Assembly (NCBI GenBank): GCA_034687125.1
Contig: JAQGBZ010000484.1
Location: 1-41,755 of the forward strand
Length of the DNA stretch: 41,755 nucleotides
Reading direction: 5' to 3'
DNA from: Neelides folsomi
Lineage: Eukaryota; Arthropoda; Collembola; Neelipleona; Neelidae
The notes under the pieces were generated by a model. It was not told the DNA's origin and ran no database searches. It was given only the letters and a program-made list of their open reading frames with translations. The first letter of the stretch is position 1. Each line of letters opens with the position of its first letter. Of this stretch, positions 1 through 13,500 are shown piece by piece. A program made the position numbers and the translations under genes.

Positions 1-114
1 CTATTCATTCCCCCGGCAATTATTAAATACCTGGCAATTATTTAATACCCCGGCAATTATTTAAGTATTTACTGTATATGGATTTAAATTTGTTTTAAGG
101 GATAAGGGATTTAC
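1..114 (-). other. Start of intron 15 of fat, with a short tandem repeat
   Basis: This intron begins GTAAAT at 114 and runs off the window. It holds about three imperfect copies of an 18-19 bp unit, GGCAATTATTTAATACC-like, at 13-67. Confidence 0.7.
13..67. repeat. Tandem repeat, ~18-19 bp unit, three copies
   Basis: Copies at about 13-30, 31-49 and 50-67 share GGCAATTATT and differ at their ends. The array may extend beyond the left edge. It lies inside a fat intron. Confidence 0.7.
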
Positions 115-1502
115 CTTAAATACACCCATTAGATTCTCGTAGTTTGGTCCCCAGTTGAGGAGATAATCCCAGCCCATTGAAGAAGGCTCTCCCTTCGGGT
201 TTTTGCTATAGTTGTTGATATAAGCGAGATCGTCGTCAGAAGCGACCAGCGTTGAGAGCGAACCGCGGAAGGAATCTTCTGGCTCCTCGGTCTCCGGACC
301 TGGGCCCAGTTTGGGGAAGATGGGCGGATAGGAGCGCTTTTCATTATCGTACTCAAATTCTGAGCAGCTGAAGGAGTCGTTGCCAGACTCGTCCTCGTCG
401 CTGGACGTGTCTCTCCGATGGGGGTTCTTTTTCTTTTTCTTCCGCCCTGCCCCGCTCTCCGAGCTCGACACGGCGTCGAGGGTACTCACAAGACTAGAGT
501 TGTTTTTGTGGCGGGAGCTATTGAGTCGCTCGATTTCTTCTGCCGTGAGGCCAATGGACATGTCGCTGTCTCCCCCGCCCTTCCGTTTCTTCTTCGTTCC
601 TTGGGACGAGGGATTGACGATCGAGCTTCGGGAAGAGCTCTGGCTGATATTGAGGCTCCGTTCGCTCTGGCTCATTGCATCCTTCGTGGTCGTGGCAAGA
701 AGGGCGCTTTGCAATGGCTTCCCACTAATGTCCTGCAAGGTGAGGATCCTCGGTGTTGTCTGCTGGCTCAATTCGCTGCTGGGACTCAACCTGGCCAACG
801 GAGTGCTTTTCAAAACGTTAGAAATCGGGCTCTGTCGAATGGCCGGGCTTTGGCGACTCCCTGGAAAATGATTGTGTCTGAACGGGGAGGACTTCCGCCC
901 GCCTAGGTTCTCCCGGAACCCTTTGTAGTGATAGACAATGTCGATGTCGGAGGGAGCTATTGAGCTCGCATTCTCGAGGTCGTAATGTTCGGGGAGTTCG
1001 GCGAGCTCGGGCTCCATTGAGATCCCATTCCCCATGCTGTCACGGTTCGAGCCCATGTTGGAAAGATGTCCCGAGGTAGTTCGCTCTAAAATGATGTCGG
1101 GCTTTTGGTAGCTCCCGTCACTCATTTTCTTCGAATTTCGCACGAGGTTCCGAATGTTCTCGGCTTCTCCTTCCATGGAGTGATTCCTCATCGTGGGGTT
1201 TTGGGCTGGAGAGGATTGTTTGGTCGTTGGGGTCAGAGGTGGCAGTGGGCTTTTCTCCCTCTTCCGAAGCCGAAAAACGACAAAGCTCACAAGAATGGCA
1301 ACGAGAAGAATGACGAAGAAAACAATGACAAGAGTGACTCCTATGCTGAGCGGGTCAGGGGCCGTCGCCGCCCCGGCAACTCCGCTGCTACATCCTCTCC
1401 CAATCTTCCCGTGATGGCCCACAGCCTCGAAAACACTCCCGGATTCGTTGAGCGGCTGGAGCTCATCGTTGATGCTGAAGTTGGAGATGCATCCCATGAA
1501 AC
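115..1502 (-). CDS. ft: fat exon 15: end of LamG 2, transmembrane helix and cytoplasmic tail
   Basis: The exon starts GFMGCISNFSI, the LamG2 end. The membrane helix is at 1273-1347 (IGVTLVIVFFVILLVAILV), followed by RLRKREK as stop-transfer. About 386 residues of tail follow, rich in Ser, Pro and Lys. Blocks that I recognise as shared with Drosophila Fat and vertebrate FAT4 are SDIDIVYHYKGF, RLSPSSELSQQ, TLQDISGKPLQ, GLTAEEIERLN, SSDEDESGNDSF, STLVASDDDL and DYLLNWGPNYENLMGVF. The exon ends VFK/GTAAAT at 115, phase 0; readthrough meets a stop at 61. Drosophila Fat has a longer tail, so more exons lie off the left edge. Confidence 0.93.
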
Positions 1503-4500
1503 CTGAATTAATTTGCAATTTAAGTAAAACCAGGTTGAAGAAGTGGGCTATTTACATAATGTTTACAAGAAATTTCCATACCTGAATGGATTTTATTAGT
1601 TATTTGGAAGTCAGGTTTCAGACCGCCGATCATCAGCGTTGTGAGATAGGGATCGAGGAAATCATGAACTGAGCCGGAATCCAACTCTTCGCCGCTTCTT
1701 TCTCCATCAATGGAGATTTGAAGAACTTGATTCAGATGACTTAATCTCACAGTGTGCCATTCTCCGTCTACGACTCTCGCCCCAAGACTCATGTTGATTG
1801 GGAAATTTGTTCCAACTTTCGAGCTGAACTTCACTTCTCCTTCGTCCAACTGTACAAAGTTGAAAAACGAATTTTAAATACAAGTTGTACATATTACATA
1901 TATTTAATGTTAATTAAGTACAGCATGTTAATGCTTAATGTAATTCAGGTATGTATTACTAAATAATTACCATCAAGAGAGTGTAGTCTTTATCACTTGC
2001 TGCATAAAAGAGAACCCCTTCAGGATGAATGGTTCGGAAAGTGAAGGAAATAGACTTTGAATAAATTTCCCGTTTCTTCCTATGCAGGAACCCATAGTTG
2101 AAACTCTGGAGAAGAAGAACCCGTCGGAACTTTTCTCCAATTTTGAACTCGATGTAGGAATCAGCTCCAAGGGTTAAGGGAGTAAATGCGTCTTCGCAAT
2201 TCTGGGTCATGACCCCAGAACAGCGACAAGTGTAGGAATCCCAAAGGTCGATGCATTCTCCGGTCGACCCACATTTGTGTTTATCACATACGTCGGGGAC
2301 TCTTAGGCAAGTGTCAGAAATTCCCCGAGCACCTAATGGAGATGACAAGTTCAAGGCCCGTCCATTGATAATGAGGCTATGGATGCAGCCAATGAAATCA
2401 TCTGTGTGAATTTGTCCAGGTCGCTCAATGATAGGATCGACGGAAGGAACTCCTCCAATGAACACCGGATTTCCGTCAAAGTTCAATGTCCTGATAAAGA
2501 AAATGTATTTTAAAAATTGTACTTGTCTTTAAAATTATTTACATTAAAACAAGGAATAAATTAAAATAATAAATGTGGAATGTGAATTTACCCAGTTGGT
2601 CCGATTTCATCAGCGTAACAAGTCGAATCGCCTGGTCTGCAATCTTCACAATTTTCTCCACTGTCTTTGCATTCAGACACACTGAGGGAGATGACTCTTC
2701 CGTTCCTGGTAGCAATGATTCGATACCACTTGCTGTCCGAAACCACTTTGTTGACAGAAATGACCGAGATGGCCGTTCTAGCTCCTCCATAGGACAAGCT
2801 GGCCTTCCCGTTAATGATTTCAATGGCGACAAAGTCGGACCTTCCTCCCGTCTGCCCACCGTAGTTGTACACCAGCAGGGCATTTTTCTTATTTGTAGAG
2901 AACACAAGGGAAATGTCGTTTGTGTTGGGGTCAAGGGACGGGAATGACATGAAGGAGGCGTAGCTGAAACCATGAGCCGACTTTTCGCAGTATCTTCCAT
3001 AGTAGTGATTTGGACATTTGCAGACTGGGAATGCGGAGCTGGACGCAACAGTGCTGACACATTCGCCTCCGTTCATGCATGGATTGGGTCGACAGGCATC
3101 GGCTGCAGTTTGACAATGATTCCCGAAGAACCCGGGTCGGCAGAGGCAATAGTAACTATCACTCTGTGGATTTTCCTGACATGACCCTCCGTTCTTGCAA
3201 GGGTTGGAATAGCAAGAACTGCTTTTGTTCAATTCACATCTTTTCCCGTGGCGGTGCGGAGGGCAAGCACAATGGAAGTCGAAACCATGCTTTGTACAAG
3301 ATCCACCTGCTTCACATGGGCTGGGCTGGCAAGGTTCTTTTCTCAATTGGCATTTAACACCTAAAAAATTAATTTATCCACATTAATATCAAATTATAAA
3401 AATTAATTAACACACGTTTTTATATTTTTAATCATTTTCTGTGTAAATTAATATCTTAATATTATTTTATTTAGGTAATCATAGACTAATTCAAGGGAAA
3501 TTTTCAAACCTGTGAAGCCTGGAAGACATTGACAAGAGAATTCCATTTGAACATTTGGTGATGAGACGATGAGAAGTGGGCTGTCGGTGACTCGTGTGTT
3601 TGAATGAGCTCTGAGGGATTGATAACAGCTGGCACCGTTCTGACAAGGGTTTTGAGAATCACATGGGGAGAAATTGACATGAACCGTTGACACATCCAAA
3701 AGATTCTCAATGTGACTTCTGTGGGAAAGAAGCGTTTTGGTGATTTCTGCTGGGTCTTCGTACAGCGTTCCGGATCCCACAGCAAGGATGAAATCAGTTC
3801 CATTTGAGTTCTCATTAATGCTGTAAATGTGTGGTTCATAGCGGAAGATTTGGCGGAAGAAGGAAATGAGCTTTGTGAAAGATTTCTCAAGGAACTTCTT
3901 GGACGAAGTCCCAATGGCACGCACAATGACGGAGTTCTTCAGCGTCCGATTGTCAATTCCGTAGAATTCGACGAGCATGAGAGAAACAACTTCGGAGTGA
4001 ATTCCATCGTCTCCATACACTTTGATCGATTGTCTCTTCAGGTTTGAGAACTTGTTGAGGTAGAGGTTACACCCGGATTCCATCCTGAACACTTCTTCAT
4101 TCTTATCCAATCTGCAGGAGTATTGGCCGATTGCGTCTGGATCCAACGGTTCCACCGAAGCCACTTTGTCATGACTCACTTGGTCTTTGAACGTGTACAG
4201 GAGCAGTTGAGCGTTTCGGGATTGTGAGGGACTGTCGTTTTTATCTCTCACGGTGATCTTCACGTCTTGGCGAGATCTCATCGGAGGAGACCCATTGTCT
4301 TGAATTTCGACAATTATCCTCAGCTCTTGATTCGCCTCGCGATCGAATGACACGGAGCTCAGGACCCTTCCAGTCTTTGGATCAATTTTAAACTTGGAAG
4401 CGTCGGGACCACCGACCAAGAGATATGTAAAGGGTTTTCCATTGGGACTCAAGTCAGCGTCTGAAGCTTGAAGCGTCATCACTTTAGTATTCGGAGGTTC

Positions 4501-7500
4501 GTTCTCAAAAATAGCTCCTTCAAGAGAGGATGGGTCAAGGAGCGGGCCGTTGTCGTTTATGTCCAAAATGTTGACTTTAACCACAGTTGTTCCAGTCTGA
4601 GGAGGCTGGCCGGTGTCGATGGCTCCAAGGGACAAAGTGAACATTGGGACGGTTTCTCTGTCGAGAAGACCCGAGGTTGAGATGACTCCACTGATGGGGT
4701 CAATTTTAAACGTTTTGTTTTTATTGCCCGAGAGAATCTCATATGAGAATCGGTTGTTTGATGGACGGACGTCAATGTCTGTCGCTTTTACTGCCAAGAT
4801 TTTGGATCCAAGTGGAGTTTCTTCAAATATTTCAACTTCGTAGGTTTCCTTTTCGAAGATTGGTGGGTCGTTTCCATCTTGGACGGTGATGATGACTTGG
4901 GCTTCGTCCGTGTCGTTTCCTTTGATTGAACCTCCATTCTTTGCCAGCACTGTGAGAACAACTCTGGATTGAGATTCTCTGTCCAGGAGCTTGGAAACTG
5001 AAATGGCTCCTGTTTTGGGCCCAATTGAAAATCCTCGGTCGTTGCTTGAGCCGACAAAGAGATAGGAAATTTCTCCATCAGATCCGCGATCCTCATCAAT
5101 TGCTTGAACACCTCCCACATTCGACCCAATTGGAGCTGACTCGGAAATTGTAAAATGGAAAACGGGCTGAACGAATTTAGGGAAGAATTCATTTTCCCCT
5201 AGAATGTTCACAGCCACTTGTGTAGCTCCAAAAAGATTGGAATCGGTGTTTGCCGCCACGACCTCAAGGAAATAACCGTTTTCTTCTTCAAAGTCAAAGA
5301 CTTTCTTTGTTGTGATTTCTCCACTCACGGCGTCAACCCCGAAGAAGTTCTTTCCTGACCCGCCCACAATTGAGTAGCGAAGGACGGCGTTTTTGGGTGA
5401 ATCTTTGTCAACTGCCTTGAGGGTCATAAGTTTGCTTCCTACTTCCATATTCTCCCTCACAGATGTTGTGTAGAGGGGTTGGGGGAATGTCGGTGCATTG
5501 TCGTTGACGTCTGTGAGGATGACCGTCAGTTGGGCTTCGGAAGACCGCGGTTCGTAGCCAAAGTCAGTGGCGGAGATGTTGAGGAAATATTCTTTCTTGG
5601 TGTCAAAATCGAGTTCTTTATTGATGCTCACCGCCCCAGTGCTCGTGTCAATGGCGAACTTCCCTTCTTCGTTCCCTTTGGTGATATTGTAGAAGATCTC
5701 CCCGTTAGGGCCCGGGTCAGGGTCTGTGGCCGTGACAGTGACAATGACCGTGCCAAGTATTTCATTTTCGGGCACGATGACTCGGTAACTGAGGGCGGAG
5801 AAAGCCGGACTCCCCGAATTGGTTCCAGTGACCACAAAGGTAAGATAAATGTCGTCTGAGAGCGGTGGGATTCCTTTGTCGAGAGCTCTCACCTGAAGGA
5901 GGAACTTTTGGAGCTTTCTCCCTTCGAGGTCTCTTGCGACTGAGACCCAGCCAGTTTCCTTTTCAATGTTAAACAGGTCGCTCCCATTTCCAGAGATCTT
6001 ATGATATTCCAACTCTCCATTCACTCCCACGTCTTCGTCAATGGCCTTGAGATGGAGGACTTTGTGGCCAACTGCGAAAGACTCCAACACCGGAGTCACG
6101 AGAGAGACGTTGGTGAAAACTGGGGCGTTGTTGTTCCCATCAACTACATTGATGGCGATGGAACACTCGGAACTCATTGGCGGTTTCCCACTGTCGGCTG
6201 CAATGACCGTAAAGGTGTATTCGTTCTCTGGAGAGAATCTTTTGGTCCCGGCTTTGTACTTCAGCGGCCTTTTGGAAAATATTTCCCCGCTCACAGGATC
6301 AATGGAGAAAAAGTCTGACGGTTGCTTGAGACTGTAAGTGACAAGAGAATTCTGACCTCGTTTGTCCCTGTCGGATGCCATGACTTGGCCCACAAATGAC
6401 ACGGGACTGTCTCCTTCCGGAATGTTGAAATTGTAGTAGCTGTAGTCAAATTCCGGAGCATTGTCGTTCACATCTTGTATGGTGAGCGTGACAAGAGTCT
6501 CAGCCCTCCAAGACCCGTCAATCGCGGCCACTTTGAGGAGATATTCATCTTGGGTCTCACGGTCGAGCATCCCGCTCACAGTAATGTTTCCGCTCAGTGG
6601 ATCGATCTTGAACTTTTCCGCCTGATTATCAGTGAAAATGTAAGTGCAGTTGGCATTTTCCCCCACGTCCTTATCAACACTTGTCACTTGAATGACGAAC
6701 GTTCCCACTCCCACGTTCTCAGTCACGTTAACACTGAAGAGGCGCGTGAATCTGGGCGGATTGTCGTTCTTATCCAGGACGTTGATGACAACTGTGGAAG
6801 TTCCCATGAGAGAGGGAGAGCCAAAGTCCTTGGCTTCGACCGTGAGAGTATATTGGGACTTTTCCTCTCGGTCGAGCTTCACTTTCGCAAATATCTCGCC
6901 CGAGTCTGAGTCAAGGCCGAAGAGGGAGGAATACAAAGAGGAGGTTTCCGCACTTAGGGAATATTTCACTTTCCCGTTCTCTCCCGTGTCGCGATCGGAT
7001 GCTTTGAGGCTGTGAATCAACTTCGGCCCCGGTTCCTCTTCCAACACACTCAGGCTGTAAATGGAATGTTCAAACACCGGAGCATTGTCGTTGGCGTCAG
7101 ACACGTTGATGAAGAGCGGAACGGAACTTCGGAGCTCGGGTTCTTCCACGCTGCTTACTTCAATCCAAAGCTCATACTTCTCAGCTGTTTCGAAATCCAA
7201 TCCATTGGCTGAAATCTTGAGCTGGCCGGTTTTGGGATTGATCTCAAACGCTTGGCCGATGTTTCCTCCTCCAATGAAGTAACGGAAAAGAGAGAAGCTT
7301 TGCATTCCCCCGTCGGTCCTGTCATCTGAGAGAAGAGCAATGTCTCTTTGAGAGTTCCTCGCCACTCCTTCGATAGTCGTCACAAAAATGCTCTTTGCAC
7401 TCTCGGAGAAGGAAAATAACCGTTGGCCAGGTTTGATTCCGACGAACCTCTTATGGTCCACAAGAGTCACCACAACATTCACAGCGGAGGAAAGGGGTTC

Positions 7501-10500
7501 TTTGGGAGATGAGTCAGTTGCTAGGATTTCGAGTTCTAACTGTTCGGAAGAATCTCTTTTGAGGGTTCTGAGAGCCTTCACCACTCCGGTGTCTTGGTCA
7601 ATCTGGAACTTGTCAGCGTCTCGCCCTCCGAGATAATAAATTATCTTGCTGTTCAGCCCATCGTCTTTGTCCGTGGCAAGAAGGCCGAGAACGTAGCCGC
7701 CACTGCCTATGTTGTCCGGTGTGCTGACGGCGTATCGCGGATGGTCAAATGTGGGAACATTGTCATTGAGATCGATGATGCGAATGACCACGGTGGTGCT
7801 GGTGTTCCTTCTAAACACGGGACTGGAATCGGATGCCTCAACAGTGAGGGTGTAGATCTCTCGCTCTTCTCTGTCAATCCTCCCAATGGTCCGAAGCTCG
7901 CCCGTCCCCTCGTGAACAGCGAAAGGAATTCCTTCCTCACGGATCGAATACCTAGGTCGGACATAACAGTTATGGCTCGATAATTAATTAACATTTATTG
8001 ACGGCCATTGTGATTGGGAAAACGAGCCAGGTGAGCATGAGAATTTAATATTACCGTATTTGGGCATTGAGTCCTTCGTCCGAGTCAGTGGCGAGGAGTT
8101 TGGTCACCAGCGTCCCCTCAGGAACATTCTCCTCAATGCTGAACTCGTACTTTTCGTGCTCGAACTTAGGCGTGTTGTCGTTTACGTCCTTGATGATCAC
8201 CCGAACCATTCCAGTTCCAGTGAGCCGCGGAGTTCCTGAAATTCACATTAGAAGGGTTCGTTAGAAGAACATTACAAGCGCCATATGTCAATAGTCTCTG
8301 AGGTTGATGGTGTGGCCCGGAGGCACCAATCATGATTGGCAAAAGAATGAGTTCAAGCTCAAGGGCACGAAAAAAGAATATTCGGAAAGCGGACGAGGGG
8401 ATTAATGAGAGCTATGGAGAGTGGACAGGTTGAATGGAGAAAGGGGAGAAGTGGGCCAGCGGAGTCTTCCGCTCTCAAGAGGGACAATTGGCTCCTAAGT
8501 TGGGAGAGTCAAAGTCCTGGCAATCTCTGGAATGGTTGCAACTGATAATAATGGCGTGGTTTTCAATGAATTATCGCCACTTAAGACTCACAAGAAGATA
8601 TAAATAATGCAGGTAAAATAGCCTAGGGCCACTATTAGGCAACCAACCCCAAGAAACCTCTTCTCCCTTTGTTCACTTTCCCAAAAATAAGATACGGTCC
8701 CGGTATTAACTTAATTTATTACTCCGCTCATTCGAAGGGATTCTGGCCGAGCTTTCATTTAATTTCGAGCCTCAAGGCCGAGACTAACCTGTGTCGAGGG
8801 CGACGATGGTGAGGATGTACTCGGCCTGTCTTTCGCGGTCCAGAGCTCGGTGAACGGTGATTTCCCCAGTGCTTGCATTGACCCGGAACGACCCCTTGTC
8901 CCCATCCTTCATCAAGTAGCGGATCTGACTGGTCGAGGAGGCCATGTCGGCATCGTTGGCCGTCACCCTCAACACGTACGCCGGAACCTCCTCCATGTTC
9001 TCACGGATGAAAGCCAAGTAGGGAGAGTTGGGGAAATACGGCGGGTTGTCGTTGATGTCAAACACGCTTATACTCACAATGGCCGTGTCGAACCGAACCT
9101 CATGTGCGGAATCCTCAGCTTGGACCGTGAGCGTATAGGACTTTTTCCGCTCGTAATTGATGCTTTTGGCTAATCTAAGAACTCCCGAGTCTTCTCCAAT
9201 GCTAAAGTCCATGTTGTGATCTCCTTCAATGATTGAATAGCGGATTTGGGAGTTGAGCCCTTCGTCCACGTCTGTGGCCGACACCTAAAAAATGACCCGC
9301 AATTGAGGACTCGCCGAGCCAGGGAGAAGAAACAAAAGAGGAATTGATACTTACCTGTAGAATGCTCATTCCGATGGAGGAATTCTCCGGGATGACGGCA
9401 CTGTATTGTCTTGGGTCGAAAATGGGGCTGTTATCGTTAACGTCGAGTATCCGAACAAAGAGTTTCTGAGCGGAGGACTCCGAGGGCTCTCCCCTATCTC
9501 TGGCTATGATCTGTAATGGAAGGAGTGGATCAGATTCGAAAAGGCTCCAAGTACCATAAACGTACATTGAGACTGTAGTTCTGTCTTATCTCCCGATCCA
9601 GGGGTCCAATCAGCCTCAAAAGACCGTCGACGGGGCCGAGGCTAAACGTCGTCTTTTCGTTGTTTAGAACGTACTCGATGTATCCGTTCCGCCCTTCGTC
9701 CTCATCCCGGGCCTTCACTGCTAAAATGAGTGTATTGAGGGGAGAGTTCTCCATGATGGTCGTTTCGTTCGGTGAAACGAATTCAGGTGCGATGTCGTTC
9801 ACGTCCTTGAGAACAATGTTGACCTAGAATGGGAAACTTAGCCAAAATCATCTCCCTTTGCCTCTCTTACTTGTACGAAGGATGAAAGAGGATTTTCCGG
9901 AGCTCTGTCTTTCCCCTGGACGATTAGATTGTAGTAAGCCTTTGTTTCCCTGTCCAATGACTTGCTTGTGAGTATAGTCCCATTTTCGGAAATGTTGAAC
10001 ACATTATTCTCGTTGCCCGAGACGATGGAGAATTGGATCATCCCATTCAGCCCTACATGAAAAAACTCATTCAAATCTCCGACCAAGAGCGGAGATGGCG
10101 GAAACGTACCTGAGTCCAAATCCGTGGCGCTCACTTTGACGATGGAGCTTCCGACGGAAACGTTTTCTGGTACTTCCTTGTTGTAGCTGACGGGGTCGAA
10201 CTGCGGGGCGTTGTCGTTGAGGTCCACGACGTTGAGGTAGACGGTGGCGGTGGAGGAAAGGCTCGGCTTGCCCTTGTCTTGGGCCTGTACGACGAAGATG
10301 TAGTGTTGGACCTGAGGAATGATTTCATTAGGTGGAGGCCATAAAAGCGGTTCTCAAGATCTATAGCTCTAAATCAGGGGGTATATAGCGAGAGTCGTAA
10401 CGAGAGCTCAATGTTCTTTCATAGGTAAGTCTTCTTGTCTCGGAGGGCAAAAGGGAGGCTGATCAAAGTCTATAGGCGGAGTAAAGGGTTGAGGAGGATT

Positions 10501-13500
10501 CCGAACAGGGTTAGAGCGCCGAGGTAAGAAACAAGTGCTGTGGGAGATTATTTATCTTGAGGGGAGATGGTTGGCAATCACGAAACTTGGGAAGGAGCAG
10601 AAAAAACTATGGCTAGCCCTATAAATAATCAGTCTCTTTGACAGTGACGGTCATAACTTGGAAATTGAGTAAAGACCTTGTTTTCAACGCAATTATTTTC
10701 CATAGTTAAATAACCTGGGCCTAAACGGCTCCATAAATTCCAGTTCTCTTTCCCTTCGCCATAATTAACGCAAAATTTCAATATTTGAATGGCGAGTTTT
10801 CTCTCGGCTTACTCTCCTTTCAGTCTTTGAATATTTAATGCTGCCTCCACACGAAGAAAAACTGTTCCTCCCCTCTCAACATCACCGGTGACCATCGGCA
10901 ATGGACAAGTTCTCCCATGTTCTCGGCCTCGGCTCATCGGGCCAAAACCAATCCATTGGGGCAAGATGGACGACCGATGGAGCTGAGCTACGTGAGGCTG
11001 GACGATAAGAGACAGAAGCCTCTCCATAGGCCCAAATCGACCATCAGTATGCATGTTTTCGCTCTGGACGTGGGCGAGGAGGATAATAAATGCGCCCCAT
11101 TACATTACACGAAACGCGGAGGATCGAGAGCTTCTTCCCAGCCCAAGAAAGGAATTCTGAGTAATTAAAGAAGTCGGGTCCTTATATTCTCCGATCTCAA
11201 CTATCACTGCACATTAAAATCTCTTTTATTATAATTATACAACCATAGCCTCCTATAGACCACTTGAGGAGGAAAACTGAAAAAGTTTATTGTAGGTATG
11301 TGAAGGACCTTATCTACATATTGATATTCAAAGTACTCTGTATTTAAATGTACTATTATCTATGTACATAAACGACATGATTGTTCAAGATCCGAGGGCT
11401 GCATTAATCCCCACGAACTCTGCAGTCAGCAGGGGTGGACAACTTGTGGAGCTCTCAAGAGAGTCCCAAGGAAAATAAGATTCCTCTGCATGTACTCATT
11501 TCTAATTGAATGCCTCCAGATAAAATCAAAAATATTTTCACTCGGGCAGTTTTCCCTTCGTGTGGCTTCCAAAGACCTGTCAAACACCAATCACGATATT
11601 CCCCGCGTTCCAACCATTCAAATTGACATTTAAGAGAGGAAATTCGGTTGTGTGGGTTTTGAAGGGAGGTTTTGAGGTGCTTTGAGCCCAAATTGTTCCC
11701 AAATTACAATAGTTTAAAATATAGGAAGCTTGACTTTTTTAATTTCTATATATTATTATATATACTAACTTCGTGATCCAAATTAAACTCATCTCATAAA
11801 CCGTAATTTTCAATTTAATGCTCCCTAATTGATCATCTACCCATCTTGTGTAATGATAGCTATCGTCTCTTTTCTTGGTTTCCCGAGTCGTAGTTTATCG
11901 CTTCCCCTTCTCACCACGAACCCAACCCTAATAAAAGGCTCGCCTCGCTTCGGCACAAAAATAACATAATTTACCCTTAGCTGTAAGTTCGGAAAGGTAA
12001 GTTGGCTGAGAATAGAGAGAGAAATTTAAGGACGAAGCCCTCTCCCCTCTCGACCAACAAACCTCACCTCCACACGACGAGGGAACCCAATGAGGTCTCA
12101 ACGACCATTCTAACCAACTCGAGGCACACAATTCCTCCTGCCCATCACTGTGCATGGGGATTAGACACCTTCTTGAACTCGTCGCGGAGGATACCTCTTT
12201 TTTCCTTCCCCCAACTAATAGGATAATAAATTTAATGAACAAATATCCGAGGAAATAATTGATTTGCTTTCCGTCCCGGCTCTTCAAGGGAGATCTCTAC
12301 GAGGGAGTCACGTAGGCCATTGGGCTGGGGAAAAAACGAGGAAATGGGCTTACTTCTTCGTAGTCGAGGCGGGACGTGAGAGTGAAGATTCCGCTGTGGG
12401 GGTTGAGGGAAAACACGTCGTTTCCCCAGTCGGAGAGAACCGAAAAGGTGATTTGGCCGTTCAAGCCCTCGTCGTTGTCATGGGCCGTGAGCGTTCCCAC
12501 TTTCAGCCCTGGACTCACATCCTCCGGAATGTCAAAGGAATAGGCCAGGTCGGAGAAGGAAGGCGGATTATCGTTCGTGTCTATTACCTGCCGATTACAT
12601 GCGTTAATTTAGGCCTTGGAGGAGAATTACGAGCTTACTTTAATTAAGAGGGTCATATCGGAAAATTGAATCCCGTCGCTGGCTCGGATGATGAGCCGAT
12701 ATTCCTCTTTTTCCTCGCGGTCAATCGTGTCCACAATGCGGAGGATCCCCGTGTCGGCCTGTAAGCTGAACTTCCCTTCATCTCCTCCTACAAGGGAGTA
12801 GGAGGTCGTTCCGGTCACGTCTTCGTCCGTGGCTTCGAGGCGGACGATCTGCTGTCCCACGGCCGCATTCTCCGAAACGCTTAGCTCCATGGTTCGGTCG
12901 GGGAATCGCGGAGGGCTGTCGTTTTTGTCCAACAGTTCGATCTCCACCTGTGGATTAAACACGGATCATACATTCGTACATGGACAAGTGGAGCATTCCT
13001 GGGAATCCCTCGTCGATGACGAGGAATTCCAAAGGGATTAAAATCCTCGTTTTTAATGGGAGTCTGTGAGTTGAATCCAAATATTTGGTTCCCGTTCCAC
13101 GAGGGAATCCTAAATAAGTCCCGAACCTCGAGAGTGAGTGACAAAGGCGAGGAGCTCATCCGTGCCCTCTTCTAAGCAGGAATAATAAAACGTGAGTCAT
13201 AAAAGAGACTAATCCTCAATAGGCTCTTCTTCTCCAGGGCCTTTGGACTCACCAAAGGGCGTAAGGCAACACAAATTCCGCCTCACTTTGTACACAAGGC
13301 TATATAGCAGGTAGTAGCGTGCATGGACGTTGGAAACGTCATTCTTATCAAATCACTCGGATGTTTTAAGCTCATATAAAGTCTCCCTGCATATAACCGT
13401 CAACTCCTTCACCTGTTCGGAAAAGAAAACCCTGCTCAAGAGTTAAAAAACTTGTCAAAAGTAACAAAGTTGAAAGGGAGAATGAGGAGAAGGTGGCCGA

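Noticed and set aside
10053..10109. Reading the 57-bp segment as normal coding sequence of Fat
   Set aside because: It would split the conserved ATDLDSG-LNG motif of a cadherin repeat and has full GT-AG signals; an intron explains it better. The alternative is kept as a finding.
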